From positions 62,001-126,000 of the forward strand of contig NZ_MRWE01000007.1 of assembly GCF_002093665.1 (NCBI RefSeq): 64,000 nucleotides of DNA, given 5' to 3'. Shown one piece after another: positions 1 through 9,438 of the stretch. This DNA is from Rouxiella badensis. Its GTDB lineage: Bacteria; Pseudomonadota; Gammaproteobacteria; Enterobacterales; Enterobacteriaceae. Numbering within the stretch: the stretch's first letter is position 1; every line of letters begins with the position of its first letter. The translations under genes were made by a program, and so were the position numbers. The notes under the pieces were generated by a model. The model did no database searches and was not told the origin of the DNA. It saw only the letters and a list, made by a program, of their open reading frames with translations.

Positions 1-138
1 CTCAACGACTTCGCCTTCTTTCATCGGGGTCTGGCCAGAGATATAAAGCCAGCCGTCGGCTTCAACCGCTCGGGCAAAGGGCAGTCGCTGCCCCCCTGTG
101 CCTACGCCACCTTCGGTGCCATAGCGTTTAATTGACAT
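1..138 (-). CDS. RidA/YjgF-family protein, N-terminal part (cut by window edge)
   Basis: Only the first 46 codons are in the window; the gene runs off the left edge. The reading frame starts MSIKRYGTEGG and carries the RidA-type segment with WLYISGQTP, the start of the trimeric YjgF/Rid fold. RidA relatives deaminate reactive imine/enamine intermediates; many paralogues sit in amino-acid or aromatic catabolic operons. A GGAG ribosome site lies just upstream of the ATG. The gene diverges from an IclR regulator at 543, so it is probably the first gene of the regulated operon. Which Rid subgroup it belongs to cannot be told from the N-terminus. Confidence 0.8.
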   Translation of the reverse strand, partial: MSIKRYGTEGGVGTGGQRLPFARAVEADGWLYISGQTPMKEGEVVE

Positions 139-542
139 GCATTTCTCCAAAAATTGCGATAAGCGCGCAATTTAATAATCAAAAAATTGGGTTATCAGGG
201 TTGGGTTGCTGTCTGATATATCAGACTTAAGTCTGTGATACCGGATGTTTTTAGATTTGCATAAAGAATATCGATTTGCAATATAGCGCCACGGCTTTAT
301 AAGTTAATTAATGCGAAAAATAGATAACCCGTTGTTGTGGGGATTTTTTTAAATAACTATTTTGTGATCGCTATCGATATTTCACCCTTTGGGCTATTTT
401 ATTTTTCGCCCTAAATAAGGGCCTCCGTTTGGTGCGGTCATATTATTTGTGATTAATGGGATTCGCTTCACGGCTCGATTAAATACTGTGTATGATGTGC
501 TTCAGCGTGATAAAGCCAGGGTAGATGAATAAGGGAGTAAAT
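139..542. promoter_or_regulatory. Divergent intergenic region with overlapping palindromes
   Basis: About 400 A/T-rich bases separate the Rid-family gene from the IclR regulator. They contain a perfect 16-base palindrome GTCTGATATATCAGAC (211-226) overlapping a perfect 14-base palindrome CAGACTTAAGTCTG (222-235). These lie 73-97 bases upstream of the Rid-family start codon. They are good candidates for the binding site of the adjacent IclR-type regulator. No ORF was recognised here. Confidence 0.55.
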
Positions 543-1295
543 ATGCCGGTAGAAAACGCACCCCGCGCAAGGGGCGTGGACCGCGTAATTGATATCTTTC
601 GTCAATTACATCAGGCGCGTCAGCCCATGACGATGCGTGAACTGATAGACGCCACGGGCGCGCCGCGGTCGAGCATTTATGAGTTGGTCAGCATCTTGAC
701 TGAGGCCGGATGGCTTGAGTCCAACGCAGAAGGGAACATTTTTTTCGGTCGTGAAATGCACTATTACGGTGCGGACTACATGGCCCACAACGATCTCATC
801 CGTCGCTCCCATCAGTTAATGGTGGAGCTGGTGGCTAAACACGGCGAAACCGTACAGCTGTGTATGCTCGAGGGCAATAAGTACCAGGTGGTGCTTTCAG
901 AAAGCAACGCACAGCCGTTCAAGATAAGCTCCGACATCGGCGTGAAGGTGCCCATTCCCTGGACTGCATCGGGCAGACTGCTGCTGGGTGACTGGTCTGC
1001 CGAGGATATTTTGGCGCTGATCCCGGACGAAGACTTCGTGCTTGCCAACGGGCGAACCATCGACAAACAGGAGTTTCTTGACGACATTCACCGGGCAGGC
1101 GCACAGGGTTACTACCTGACAGAAGGCCTGTCCGACAGCTTCACCTGCTGCATGGCGGCTCCTATCCGCACGCGCACCGGCCACGCGGTGGCGGCATTTT
1201 GTTTCATGGTGAGTCGCGATACGCCAATGGAGAGAAGGCAGATGCTGTTACAGGAGCTGATCGTCTCAGCACAGCGGCTTTCCGAGCTTTCGTAA
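543..1295 (+). CDS. IclR-family transcriptional regulator
   Basis: The 250-residue protein has an N-terminal winged helix-turn-helix (about residues 10-70, including MRELIDATGAPRSSIYELV) and a C-terminal IclR ligand-binding domain (about 80-245). Length and layout are typical for the family. I place the start at the ATG at 543 because AAGGGAG sits 5-7 bases upstream; an ATG six codons earlier (525) has a weaker site. It is divergent from the Rid-family gene and so probably controls that operon. The ligand is unknown; IclR proteins commonly respond to small carboxylic acids or aromatic intermediates. A terminator hairpin follows at 1341. Confidence 0.88.
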   Translation: MPVENAPRARGVDRVIDIFRQLHQARQPMTMRELIDATGAPRSSIYELVSILTEAGWLESNAEGNIFFGREMHYYGADYMAHNDLIRRSHQLMVELVAKHGETVQLCMLEGNKYQVVLSESNAQPFKISSDIGVKVPIPWTASGRLLLGDWSAEDILALIPDEDFVLANGRTIDKQEFLDDIHRAGAQGYYLTEGLSDSFTCCMAAPIRTRTGHAVAAFCFMVSRDTPMERRQMLLQELIVSAQRLSELS

Positions 1296-1340
1296 GAGGG
1301 CTGAGGGGTCAAAAATCAAGGGCAAGAGCATGTTACAGAA

Positions 1341-1370
1341 CCAGCAGGGCGCATTTTTGCGCCCTGCTGG
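1341..1370. terminator. Bidirectional intrinsic terminator hairpin
   Basis: A perfect 13-bp inverted repeat (CCAGCAGGGCGCA, loop TTTT, and its complement) lies between the convergent iclR-type gene and the aldehyde reductase gene. There is no long U-tract, so termination strength is uncertain. Confidence 0.6.
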
Positions 1371-1379
1371 CGTTGAGCA

Positions 1380-2534
1380 TCAGTAGCTCAGCGTGAGGAT
1401 CTCCTTAGCGCGCGCCAGGTCGATGTCCTGACGTTCCCCCATAGGCAACATATTGAAACGCTCGAGGTTATCGAGAATTTCGTCGATCGCGGTTTTTGGC
1501 TGACCATAGGCGCTAAGCTGCGTTTTCAGGCCCATCAACTCGAAGAACTCACGCGTTTTAGCGATGGCGGCGTCGATGCGGGCATCGTCGTCACCCGTCT
1601 GAATATTCCATACGCGTTCTGCATACTGCAACAGCTTCTGTTTTTTGCTCTCGCGCTGCACCTGCAACAACCCCGGCAAGAGAATTGCCAGCGTTTGCGC
1701 ATGGTCGATACCGTAAAGTGCGGTCAGCTGGTGGCCGATACGGTGTGTCGCCCAGTCCTGAGGCACGCCGACGGCAATCAGCCCGTTCAATGCCAGCGTG
1801 GCGGACCAGGTGATCGCCGAGCGAACGTCATAATTCTGCGGATCTGTCAGCGCCTTCGGCCCTTCCTCAATCAGCGTTAGCAGCAGACCTTCGGCGAAGC
1901 GGTCCTGTACTTTGCCGTAAACCGGATACGTCAGATACTGTTCGATGACATGAATGAACGCATCCACGACGCCGTTGGCAACCTGTGTGACCGGCAGGGT
2001 GTAGGTCTTGGTCGGATCCAGTACGGCAAATTTTGGGAACAGCAGCGGGTCGCTGTAGCCGGATTTTTGGCCCAGTGCGGTATTAGTGACTACCGCCACG
2101 TGGTTAGTTTCCGAGCCCGTCGCCGGAAGCGTCATCACACAGCCGAGCGGAAGAGCCTCGCTCAAAGGCTGGCGCTGTGACCACAGCGGCCAGATATCGC
2201 CTTCATATAATGCCGCAGCAGCAATAAACTTGGTGCCATCCACCACTGAACCGCCACCGACGGCCAGCAAAAAGTCGACCTTATTTTCCCTCACAATATC
2301 GACGGCCTTCATCAAGGTGTCGAGATGGGGGTTAACTTCGATACCGCCAAACTCAAACGTGACACGGTCACCTATTGCGGCCTTAACCTCATCCAGCGTG
2401 CCATACTTTTTGGCGCTTCCGCCGCCGTAGGTAATTAATACACGGGCATCTTCAGGGATGTGTTGACCTATATCCGCGATGCGATCTGCGCCGAAAAGCA
2501 CGCGGGTCGGGTTATAAAAATCGAAGTTAAACAT
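1380..2534 (-). CDS. yqhD: Iron-containing alcohol dehydrogenase / NADPH-dependent aldehyde reductase (YqhD type)
   Basis: The 384-residue product begins MFNFDFYNPTRVLFG, the signature start of YqhD, which is 387 residues in E. coli. It has the nucleotide-binding GGGSVVDGTKF segment and the metal-binding region with ATHRIGHQLTALYGIDHAQ. YqhD reduces short-chain aldehydes with NADPH and helps detoxify aldehydes from lipid peroxidation. I choose the ATG at 2534 because AGGAG lies just upstream; the frame is open for 34 more codons but that extension looks non-coding. In E. coli yqhD sits elsewhere next to yqhC, so its place beside metG is a local arrangement. Assignment to YqhD itself or to a close paralogue is not settled. 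Confidence 0.85.
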   Translation of the reverse strand: MFNFDFYNPTRVLFGADRIADIGQHIPEDARVLITYGGGSAKKYGTLDEVKAAIGDRVTFEFGGIEVNPHLDTLMKAVDIVRENKVDFLLAVGGGSVVDGTKFIAAAALYEGDIWPLWSQRQPLSEALPLGCVMTLPATGSETNHVAVVTNTALGQKSGYSDPLLFPKFAVLDPTKTYTLPVTQVANGVVDAFIHVIEQYLTYPVYGKVQDRFAEGLLLTLIEEGPKALTDPQNYDVRSAITWSATLALNGLIAVGVPQDWATHRIGHQLTALYGIDHAQTLAILLPGLLQVQRESKKQKLLQYAERVWNIQTGDDDARIDAAIAKTREFFELMGLKTQLSAYGQPKTAIDEILDNLERFNMLPMGERQDIDLARAKEILTLSY

Positions 2535-2685
2535 CGTTAGCTCCTGGGAGAAGAAATTAGAGTCGTGGTGGTAAGGATTACCATGATAACGCAGGGAAAT
2601 GTATCTACGGTCGCTGATTAAGACTGAGTGCCGCACAAAGTGCTTATCTGTCGGGAAGATTGTGACGATTATGCCGGAGGGAAAA

Positions 2686-2714
2686 TCTCTCCCTCACGGG
2701 GTGCGAGGGAGAGG
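2686..2714 (-). terminator. Intrinsic terminator of metG
   Basis: A 9-bp inverted repeat (CTCTCCCTC at 2687-2695 and GAGGGAGAG at 2705-2713) is followed, in the minus direction, by ATTTTC. It lies directly downstream of the metG stop codon. Confidence 0.6.
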
Positions 2715-2726
2715 TTGATTCAAATA

Positions 2727-4757
2727 TTACTTAACCTGCATGCCAGGCTGTGCGCCACTGTCAGGGCTTAGCAGGAAGATGTCTTTCCCACCCGGACCCG
2801 CTGCCATGACCATGCCTTCTGAAATACCGAAGCGCATTTTACGCGGTGCCAGGTTGGCGACCATGATGGTCAAACGGCCTTCCAGCAGTTTTGGATCAGG
2901 ATACGCTGAGCGAATGCCGGAGAAAATCTGACGCTTTTCGCCGCCCAAATCCAGCTGCAAACGCAGCAGTTTGTCAGAACCTTCCACGAAGTCTGCGCTT
3001 TCAATCAGGGCGATACGCATATCCACCTTGGCGAAGTCGTCGAAGGTAATGGTGTCCTGAATCGGTGCGTCGGCCAGTGGACCGGTTACCGGGGCTTTGG
3101 CTGCGGCGATGTCCTCTTTAGAGGCATCAACCATCGCGGTGACTTTGTCCATTTCGATACGGTTGAACAGGGCCTTGAAGGTTTTCACCTTATGACCCAG
3201 CAGCGGTTGATCGATGCTGTCCCAGCTCAGTTCGCTATTAAGGAATGCCTCGGTGCGTTCGGCCAGTGAAGGGAGAACCGGCTTGAGGTAAGTCATTAAT
3301 ACGCGGAACAGGTTGATTCCCATTGAGCAGATAGCCTGCAGGTCAGCGTCACGGCCTTCCTGTTTTGCCACAATCCACGGTGCCTGCTCGTCGACGTAGC
3401 GGTTAGCAATATCGGCCAGCGCCATGATTTCACGGATTGCACGGCTAGATTCGCGGCTCTGATAAGCCTCGGCGATGCTGGCTGCGGCATCGGTAAAGGT
3501 CTTGTACAGCGCTTCATCGGCCAGCTTGTCGGACAGAACGCCTTCAAAACGCTTGCTGAGGAAACCGGCGTTACGTGAGGCAAGGTTAACGACCTTGTTC
3601 ACGATGTCGGCGTTAACGCGCTGTACAAAGTCTTCGAGGTTCAGGTCGATATCGTCAATGCGTGATGACAGCTTCGCGGCGTAATAGTAACGCAGGCAGT
3701 CGGCATCAAGATGTTGCAGGTAGGTGCTGGCCTTGATGAAGGTACCGCGAGATTTGGACATCTTCGCGCCGTTCACCGTCACATAACCGTGGACGAATAG
3801 GTTGGTCGGCTTGCGGAAGTTGCTGCCTTCCAGCATGGCTGGCCAGAACAGGCTGTGGAAGTAGACAATGTCTTTACCGATGAAGTGGTACAGCTCGGTG
3901 GTGGAGTCTTTCTTCCAGAATTCGTCGAAGTCCAGGTCTGGGCGACGATCGCACAGGTTCTTGAAAGACCCCATGTAGCCAATTGGCGCGTCCAGCCAAA
4001 CGTAGAAGTATTTGCCTGGGGCATCAGGGATTTCGAAGCCGAAGTAAGGCGCATCACGGCTGATGTCCCACTGTTGCAGGCCTGACTCGAACCATTCCTG
4101 CATTTTGTTGGCAACCTGCTCCTGCAACGCACCAGAACGGGTCCACGCCTGAAGCATGGCGCTGAACTCTGGTAGGTCGAAGAAGTAGTGTTCTGAATCG
4201 CGCATGACCGGCGTCGCGCCAGAAACCGCAGATTTAGGGTCGATAAGCTCGGTCGGGCTATAGGTTGCGCCACAGACTTCGCAGTTGTCGCCGTACTGGT
4301 CCGCTGATTTGCATTTCGGACAGGTGCCCTTCACGAAACGGTCCGGCAGGAACATGCCTTTCTCTGGATCGTAAAGTTGAGAAATAGTGCGGTTCTTAAT
4401 AAAGCCATTTTCTTTCAGACGGCTGTAAATTAGCGTCGACAACTCACGGTTTTCTTCACTGTGCGTGGAGTGATAGTTGTCGTAGCTGATACCAAAACCG
4501 GCGAAATCTTTCTGATGCTCTTGGCTCATCTCCTCAATCATTTGCTCCGGCGCGATGCCCATCTGCTGTGCTTTAAGCATGATTGGGGTGCCGTGCGCAT
4601 CATCGGCGCAGATGAAGTGAGTTTGGTTGCCGCGCATTCGCTGGTAACGGACCCAGATATCTGCCTGGATGTGCTCGAGCATGTGTCCGAGGTGAATAGA
4701 ACCGTTAGCATAAGGAAGTGCACAGGTTACCAAAATTTTTTTCGCGACTTGAGCCAT
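2727..4757 (-). CDS. metG: Methionyl-tRNA synthetase
   Basis: The 676-residue class I synthetase charges tRNA-Met, including the initiator, with methionine in the cytoplasm. The HIGH-type signature is HLGH at residues 22-25. The zinc knuckle shows as CPKC and CEVC around 144-160, and KMSKS is at 332-336, the same position as in E. coli MetG (677 residues). The C-terminal 110 residues form the Trbp111-like tRNA-binding and dimerisation domain. The gene diverges from apbC, as in E. coli. Confidence 0.98.
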   Translation of the reverse strand: MAQVAKKILVTCALPYANGSIHLGHMLEHIQADIWVRYQRMRGNQTHFICADDAHGTPIMLKAQQMGIAPEQMIEEMSQEHQKDFAGFGISYDNYHSTHSEENRELSTLIYSRLKENGFIKNRTISQLYDPEKGMFLPDRFVKGTCPKCKSADQYGDNCEVCGATYSPTELIDPKSAVSGATPVMRDSEHYFFDLPEFSAMLQAWTRSGALQEQVANKMQEWFESGLQQWDISRDAPYFGFEIPDAPGKYFYVWLDAPIGYMGSFKNLCDRRPDLDFDEFWKKDSTTELYHFIGKDIVYFHSLFWPAMLEGSNFRKPTNLFVHGYVTVNGAKMSKSRGTFIKASTYLQHLDADCLRYYYAAKLSSRIDDIDLNLEDFVQRVNADIVNKVVNLASRNAGFLSKRFEGVLSDKLADEALYKTFTDAAASIAEAYQSRESSRAIREIMALADIANRYVDEQAPWIVAKQEGRDADLQAICSMGINLFRVLMTYLKPVLPSLAERTEAFLNSELSWDSIDQPLLGHKVKTFKALFNRIEMDKVTAMVDASKEDIAAAKAPVTGPLADAPIQDTITFDDFAKVDMRIALIESADFVEGSDKLLRLQLDLGGEKRQIFSGIRSAYPDPKLLEGRLTIMVANLAPRKMRFGISEGMVMAAGPGGKDIFLLSPDSGAQPGMQVK

Positions 4758-4935
4758 AGTAAGAGCTTGCTTTCTTTTTTAAGATTGTGGGGGGATCGAT
4801 GTTAACTCACAGAGCCTACCCACGTAAACAAACAGGGATTCTGTTATGCTATTTTTATAACAGTGAGATAGCGGAAAGTTTACGGTAACTGCCGCCACTG
4901 AATTCCATAATAAATCTGTATTTCAAGGAGCCGGG
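4758..4935. promoter_or_regulatory. metG-apbC divergent promoter region
   Basis: The region holds a dyad CTGTTAT-N9-ATAACAG (4841-4863) that overlaps plausible -10 hexamers on both strands. AAGGAGCCGGG just before the apbC ATG is its ribosome site. No regulator can be named from the sequence. Confidence 0.4.
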
Positions 4936-6048
4936 ATGAAATCACAATCCCCTGAGAACGTTACTCCCGCTGAACTTCACGCCGCTGTTAACGTGGTGTT
5001 GGCGACTTTTACCCATCCTACATTACAAAAAAGTCTGACGGCGCTTAAAGCGTTACATCAGTGCGTGGTAATGGACAACGTTCTGCACATCGAACTCATC
5101 ATGCCTTTTGCCTGGAAATCAGGCTTCGAGCAGTTGAAATTGCTCACCACCTCCGAGCTGCTGCGGGTAACCGGTGCACGCTCCGTTGACTGGCGTCTGT
5201 CGCATGACGTCGCCACGCTGCGCCGCGCCAACGATCGCCCAGGGATCAAGGGCGTGCGTAATATTCTGGCGGTCAGCTCCGGCAAGGGCGGCGTCGGCAA
5301 GTCGACAACGGCGGTAAACCTCGCGCTGGCGCTGGCGGCTGAAGGCGCGAAGGTCGGTCTTCTTGACGCCGACATCTATGGTCCGTCGATCCCCAACATG
5401 CTCGGCACCGAGGAGGAGCGTCCGACCTCGCCAGACGGCCAGCACATGGCACCTATTATGGCGCACGGCATGGCGACCAACTCCATTGGTTATCTGGTGA
5501 CCGACGAAAATGCTATGGTCTGGCGCGGCCCGATGGCCAGCAAGGCGCTGCTGCAAATGCTGCAGGATACGCTGTGGCCGGACCTTGATTACCTGATTAT
5601 TGATATGCCGCCGGGCACCGGTGACATTCAGCTGACGCTGGCGCAAAGTGTGCCGGTGACCGGCGCGCTGGTGGTGACGACGCCACAGGACATCGCGCTG
5701 CTTGATGCCATGAAGGGCATCGTGATGTTTGAGAAAGTCAAGGTCCCGGTGTTGGGCATCATCGAGAACATGAGCATGCACATTTGTAGTCAGTGTGGTC
5801 ACCATGAGGCGATTTTTGGCACCGGTGGCGCGCAGACGCTGGCTGAAAAATACCGCTGTGAACTGCTGGCGCAAATGCCGCTGCATATTTCGCTGCGCGA
5901 AGACCTGGATCGCGGTGAGCCGACCGTGGTTTCCAACCCTGACAGCGAGTTTACGGTCCTGTATCGTCAGCTCGCCTCCAGGGTTGCCTCACAGCTTTAT
6001 TGGAAGGGCGATGCCATTCCGACCGAAATTGCCTTCCGCGCCGTCTAA
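4936..6048 (+). CDS. apbC: Iron-sulfur cluster carrier protein ApbC/Mrp
   Basis: The 370-residue Mrp/NBP35-family P-loop ATPase transfers Fe-S clusters to apoproteins; in Salmonella its loss impairs thiamine synthesis. The N-terminal DUF59/MIP18-like domain covers about residues 10-90. The deviant Walker A GKGGVGKS is at 116-123, and the cluster-binding CxxC (ICSQCG) is at 284-287. Length matches E. coli Mrp (369). It heads the run apbC-udk-dcd-asmA, with a good AAGGAG ribosome site. Confidence 0.96.
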   Translation: MKSQSPENVTPAELHAAVNVVLATFTHPTLQKSLTALKALHQCVVMDNVLHIELIMPFAWKSGFEQLKLLTTSELLRVTGARSVDWRLSHDVATLRRANDRPGIKGVRNILAVSSGKGGVGKSTTAVNLALALAAEGAKVGLLDADIYGPSIPNMLGTEEERPTSPDGQHMAPIMAHGMATNSIGYLVTDENAMVWRGPMASKALLQMLQDTLWPDLDYLIIDMPPGTGDIQLTLAQSVPVTGALVVTTPQDIALLDAMKGIVMFEKVKVPVLGIIENMSMHICSQCGHHEAIFGTGGAQTLAEKYRCELLAQMPLHISLREDLDRGEPTVVSNPDSEFTVLYRQLASRVASQLYWKGDAIPTEIAFRAV

Positions 6049-6077
6049 TAATCACACATTTGCTGATTAATTTAATC

Positions 6078-6110
6078 AAGCCAGCCGGTTAGTGGCTTTA
6101 AGGCTGGCTT
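6078..6110 (+). terminator. Possible terminator after apbC
   Basis: A 9-bp inverted repeat (AAGCCAGCC at 6078-6086 and GGCTGGCTT at 6102-6110) lies 30 bases downstream of apbC. No U-run follows, so it could instead be an RNA-stabilising hairpin. Confidence 0.35.
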
Positions 6111-6197
6111 CATCAACAGGTTGTACCTATAATTGGCGCGATCAAAGCGCCATCAGGCTGCTTGCCCTTCAAACCTCCAAATCAGGTCGTTAATTTT

Positions 6198-6839
6198 ATG
6201 TCTGACAAGTTCCATCAGTGTGTCATCGTGGGTATCGCTGGCGCATCTGCCTCTGGAAAAAGCCTTATTGCCAGCACTTTGTATCGTGAATTACGCGATC
6301 AGGTCGGTGACGAACATATCGGTGTTATACCGGAAGATTGCTATTATCGGGATCAGAGTCATCTGACCATGGAAGAGCGTGTTAAAACCAACTATGACCA
6401 TCCCAACGCGATGGACCATAATCTGCTCCTCCAGCATTTGCAGGCGATGAAGTCAGGGAAGGCCATTGAATTGCCAGGCTATAGTTTCATCGAGCACACA
6501 CGTCTGAACGAGACCGTGACGCTGGCACCAAAAAAAGTCATTATCCTTGAAGGGATCCTGCTGCTGACCGACGTCCGTCTGCGTCAGGAGATGAATTTCT
6601 CGATTTTCGTCGATACACCACTGGATATCTGCCTGATGCGCCGCATGAAACGCGACGTTAACGAGCGCGGCCGTTCTATGGACTCGGTGATGGCTCAATA
6701 TCAGAAAACGGTTCGCCCAATGTTCCTGCAGTTCATTGAGCCTTCCAAACAATATGCCGACATCATCGTGCCTCGCGGCGGTAAAAACCGTATCGCAATC
6801 GACATTTTGAAAGCAAAAATTAGTCAGTTCTTCGAATAA
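6198..6839 (+). CDS. udk: Uridine kinase
   Basis: The 213-residue protein phosphorylates uridine and cytidine to UMP and CMP in pyrimidine salvage. The P-loop GASASGKS lies near residues 15-22, and the sequence is nearly collinear with E. coli Udk (213 residues). I start at the ATG at 6198 (MSDKFHQ) to match the family; the frame is open 12 codons further upstream. It lies between apbC and dcd, so two nucleotide-salvage genes are adjacent, as in E. coli. Confidence 0.97.
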   Translation: MSDKFHQCVIVGIAGASASGKSLIASTLYRELRDQVGDEHIGVIPEDCYYRDQSHLTMEERVKTNYDHPNAMDHNLLLQHLQAMKSGKAIELPGYSFIEHTRLNETVTLAPKKVIILEGILLLTDVRLRQEMNFSIFVDTPLDICLMRRMKRDVNERGRSMDSVMAQYQKTVRPMFLQFIEPSKQYADIIVPRGGKNRIAIDILKAKISQFFE

Positions 6840-6905
6840 CAATTAGCAATAGGGGCGGAGTTTTTTCGCCCGACTACTACATCAAGAAGTGCCAAAGGAG
6901 TTGTA

Positions 6906-7487
6906 ATGAGACTGTGCGATCGCGATATAGAGGCCTGGCTGGACAACGGTAAACTGAGTATTGAACCGCGTCCACCCGTTGAACGTATCAATGGCGCCAC
7001 CGTTGACGTGCGCCTGGGCAATGGTTTTCGCGTATTCCTTGGGCACAACGCAGGGTTTATCGATTTAAGCGGTCCCAAGCATGAAGTGGGCGCAGCCCTC
7101 GACCGGGTCATGAGTGACGAGATTGTTCTGCCGGAAGGCGAAGCATTCTTTTTACACCCCGGTGAACTGGCGCTGGCGGTGACGCTCGAGTCCGTGACGC
7201 TGCCGGATGACCTGGTCGGCTGGCTCGACGGACGTTCTTCCTTGGCGCGCCTCGGTCTGATGGTTCATGTGACCGCACACCGTATCGATCCGGGTTGGCA
7301 GGGCCGTATCGTGCTTGAATTCTATAATTCAGGTAAACTGCCTTTGGCGTTGCGCCCAGGGATGCTTATCGGCGCATTAAGCTTTGAACCGTTATCCGGT
7401 GCGGCAGCGCGCCCCTATAACAGTCGTCAGGACGCAAAATATCGGGACCAGCAGAGCGCGGTTGCCAGCCGTATTGATAAAGACTGA
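6906..7487 (+). CDS. dcd: dCTP deaminase
   Basis: The 193-residue enzyme deaminates dCTP to dUTP, feeding dTMP synthesis, and acts as a homotrimer. The active-site segment RSSLARLGL is near residues 110-118, and the length equals E. coli Dcd. AAAGGAGTTGTA precedes the ATG. It lies 66 bases after udk and is probably cotranscribed with it and asmA. Confidence 0.97.
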   Translation: MRLCDRDIEAWLDNGKLSIEPRPPVERINGATVDVRLGNGFRVFLGHNAGFIDLSGPKHEVGAALDRVMSDEIVLPEGEAFFLHPGELALAVTLESVTLPDDLVGWLDGRSSLARLGLMVHVTAHRIDPGWQGRIVLEFYNSGKLPLALRPGMLIGALSFEPLSGAAARPYNSRQDAKYRDQQSAVASRIDKD

Positions 7488-7533
7488 CAAGTCCTGGCAG
7501 GATGCAAGGGCAGGCAACTTATAAGAGGATGGC

Positions 7534-9381
7534 ATGAGAAGATTAGTGACAACGTTGGTTATTTTACTGGTGGTTATTATCGCCGGTATGACCTCGCTGG
7601 TTTTTTTGATTAACCCTAATGACTTCCGCAATTACATGGTTAATCGCGTTGAACAAAGAAGCGGTTATAAACTGGCAATCGATGGCGACCTTCGCTGGCA
7701 TGTCTGGCCGCAGCTGAGTATTTTGGCGGGCCAAACGTCTCTTACTGCTCCGGGTGCCAAAGAGCCGGTCGTGAGCGCAGAAAACATGCGTCTCGACGTG
7801 CGCCTTTTGCCGCTGCTCTCACATCAGCTTTCTGTTAAACAGGTGATGCTCAAAAGTGCGGTGATTCGCCTGACGCCTGACAGTGAAGCCAACGAGCCGG
7901 ACGCGCCCATCGCGCCGGCGCATTCTGCAAGCCAGGGCGTTGAAAGCGATGACGATGGCTGGAAATTTGACATCGGCCGTCTCAACGTTGCCGACAGCCT
8001 GCTCATCTGGCAGCGTGCCAAGAGCGACCAGATCAACGTGCGCGACATTAATCTGCAGATGGAACAGAACGATCGTCGTCAGGCGACCGTACAGCTGTCG
8101 AGCCGCATCAACCGCGATCAGCGTGACCTGACGCTGAGCCTCAATGCGACGCTGGATATGCAAAACTATCCGCGCCAGTATTCGGCCAATATTACTAGCC
8201 TGACCTATAAGCTCAGCGGCGCAGACATTCCTGCGCAGGGCGTCTCGGGGCAGGGCAGCCTGCAGGCAAAATATCAACAGTCTAATAACACCATGACGCT
8301 CAACCAGCTCGCGCTGTCGGCGAATGATAATCAGCTGACCGGCAGCGGCGTGGCGGTGCTCAACGATGTGCCGGACTATCAGCTGAATTTGCAGTCGAAC
8401 AACGTGAATCTGGACGCTATCTCCGGGTGGCAGCCTAACGGCACCGGCAGCGCCCAGCAGAAAGCGCAGTCCGTGACGTCGGCACCGGTTATTGCCAGAG
8501 ATATAGATGCGCAGCAGGACTCGCTGAACGTGCTGACCGGCTTTAATGCTCAGGTAGCGCTCAAGGCCGTTGACGTGACCTACCGCGGGCTAAAAATTCA
8601 GAATCTCGATTTGCAGGCAACCAATCAGGCCGGTAACGTCAAGATTGCGCGGCTTAGCGGCAATATGGGGCAGGGAACGTTCTCGCTTCCGGGCGCGCTA
8701 GACGCCACTGGCCCACGTCTGCTGGTCAACTTTACGCCGGACCTCAGCAACATTCCGTTAGGTGATTTGCTGCGTGCCTACAATTTGCCGCAGGCGTTAA
8801 TCGGCAACTTCAGCCTGCACGGGGCATTGAGCGGAAAAGGCCTGTCGCTGACTGACTTCAACAGCAACTGGCAGGGCGATGCGCAAATGTCGATGGACAA
8901 TGCGCGTCTGAATGGCTTGAATATTCAGCAGTTGGTGCAGCAGGCGGTGAGCCGCAGCAATAACCGCGTTCAGGGTATGCAACGCTACGAGGTCTACAGC
9001 GATATTCAGCAATTGCAGGCCCACGGCGCATTGCGCAATGGCGTACTGACGCTGAGCAATCTGTCGGCGGATTCCGCGATGATGAGCGTGAAAGGCGACG
9101 GACAGGTTAACTTCCCAGACGAACAGGCCGACATGAATCTGCGGGTGAAAATCACCGGCGGCTGGCAGGGTGACAACGATTTGATTGCCACGCTGCAAAA
9201 AACCGAGATTCCGCTGCGCGTATTTGGTCCGTGGAAACAGCTTAACTATCAGCTGCGGGTGGATCAGATCCTCCGTCAACAGCTGCAGCAGGATGCGAAA
9301 AATGCAATTCAGAACTGGATTGATAAAAACAAAGACGACAAGAACAGCGACAAAGTGAAGTCATTCATTAACAAGATGTGA
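7534..9381 (+). CDS. asmA: Outer-membrane assembly / lipid-homeostasis protein AsmA
   Basis: The 615-residue AsmA-family protein has an N-terminal membrane anchor (about residues 3-24) and a long periplasmic region with the C-terminal AsmA_2 domain (about 470-580). AsmA-like proteins bridge the periplasm and are implicated in phospholipid traffic to the outer membrane; E. coli AsmA is 617 residues. An acidic Asp/Glu-rich stretch near residue 120-145 may be a flexible insert. Position after dcd matches E. coli. Confidence 0.95.
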   Translation: MRRLVTTLVILLVVIIAGMTSLVFLINPNDFRNYMVNRVEQRSGYKLAIDGDLRWHVWPQLSILAGQTSLTAPGAKEPVVSAENMRLDVRLLPLLSHQLSVKQVMLKSAVIRLTPDSEANEPDAPIAPAHSASQGVESDDDGWKFDIGRLNVADSLLIWQRAKSDQINVRDINLQMEQNDRRQATVQLSSRINRDQRDLTLSLNATLDMQNYPRQYSANITSLTYKLSGADIPAQGVSGQGSLQAKYQQSNNTMTLNQLALSANDNQLTGSGVAVLNDVPDYQLNLQSNNVNLDAISGWQPNGTGSAQQKAQSVTSAPVIARDIDAQQDSLNVLTGFNAQVALKAVDVTYRGLKIQNLDLQATNQAGNVKIARLSGNMGQGTFSLPGALDATGPRLLVNFTPDLSNIPLGDLLRAYNLPQALIGNFSLHGALSGKGLSLTDFNSNWQGDAQMSMDNARLNGLNIQQLVQQAVSRSNNRVQGMQRYEVYSDIQQLQAHGALRNGVLTLSNLSADSAMMSVKGDGQVNFPDEQADMNLRVKITGGWQGDNDLIATLQKTEIPLRVFGPWKQLNYQLRVDQILRQQLQQDAKNAIQNWIDKNKDDKNSDKVKSFINKM

Positions 9382-9393
9382 TTTCCCTGCCGC

Positions 9394-9417
9394 ACGGGCC
9401 TGAATCATCAGGCCCGT
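9394..9417. terminator. Bidirectional hairpin between asmA and yegH
   Basis: A 10-bp perfect stem (ACGGGCCTGA / TCAGGCCCGT) with a 4-base loop lies between two convergent genes. The U-tract is poor. Confidence 0.55.
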
Positions 9418-9438
9418 CGCGTTTAATCCCCTTCGTGC

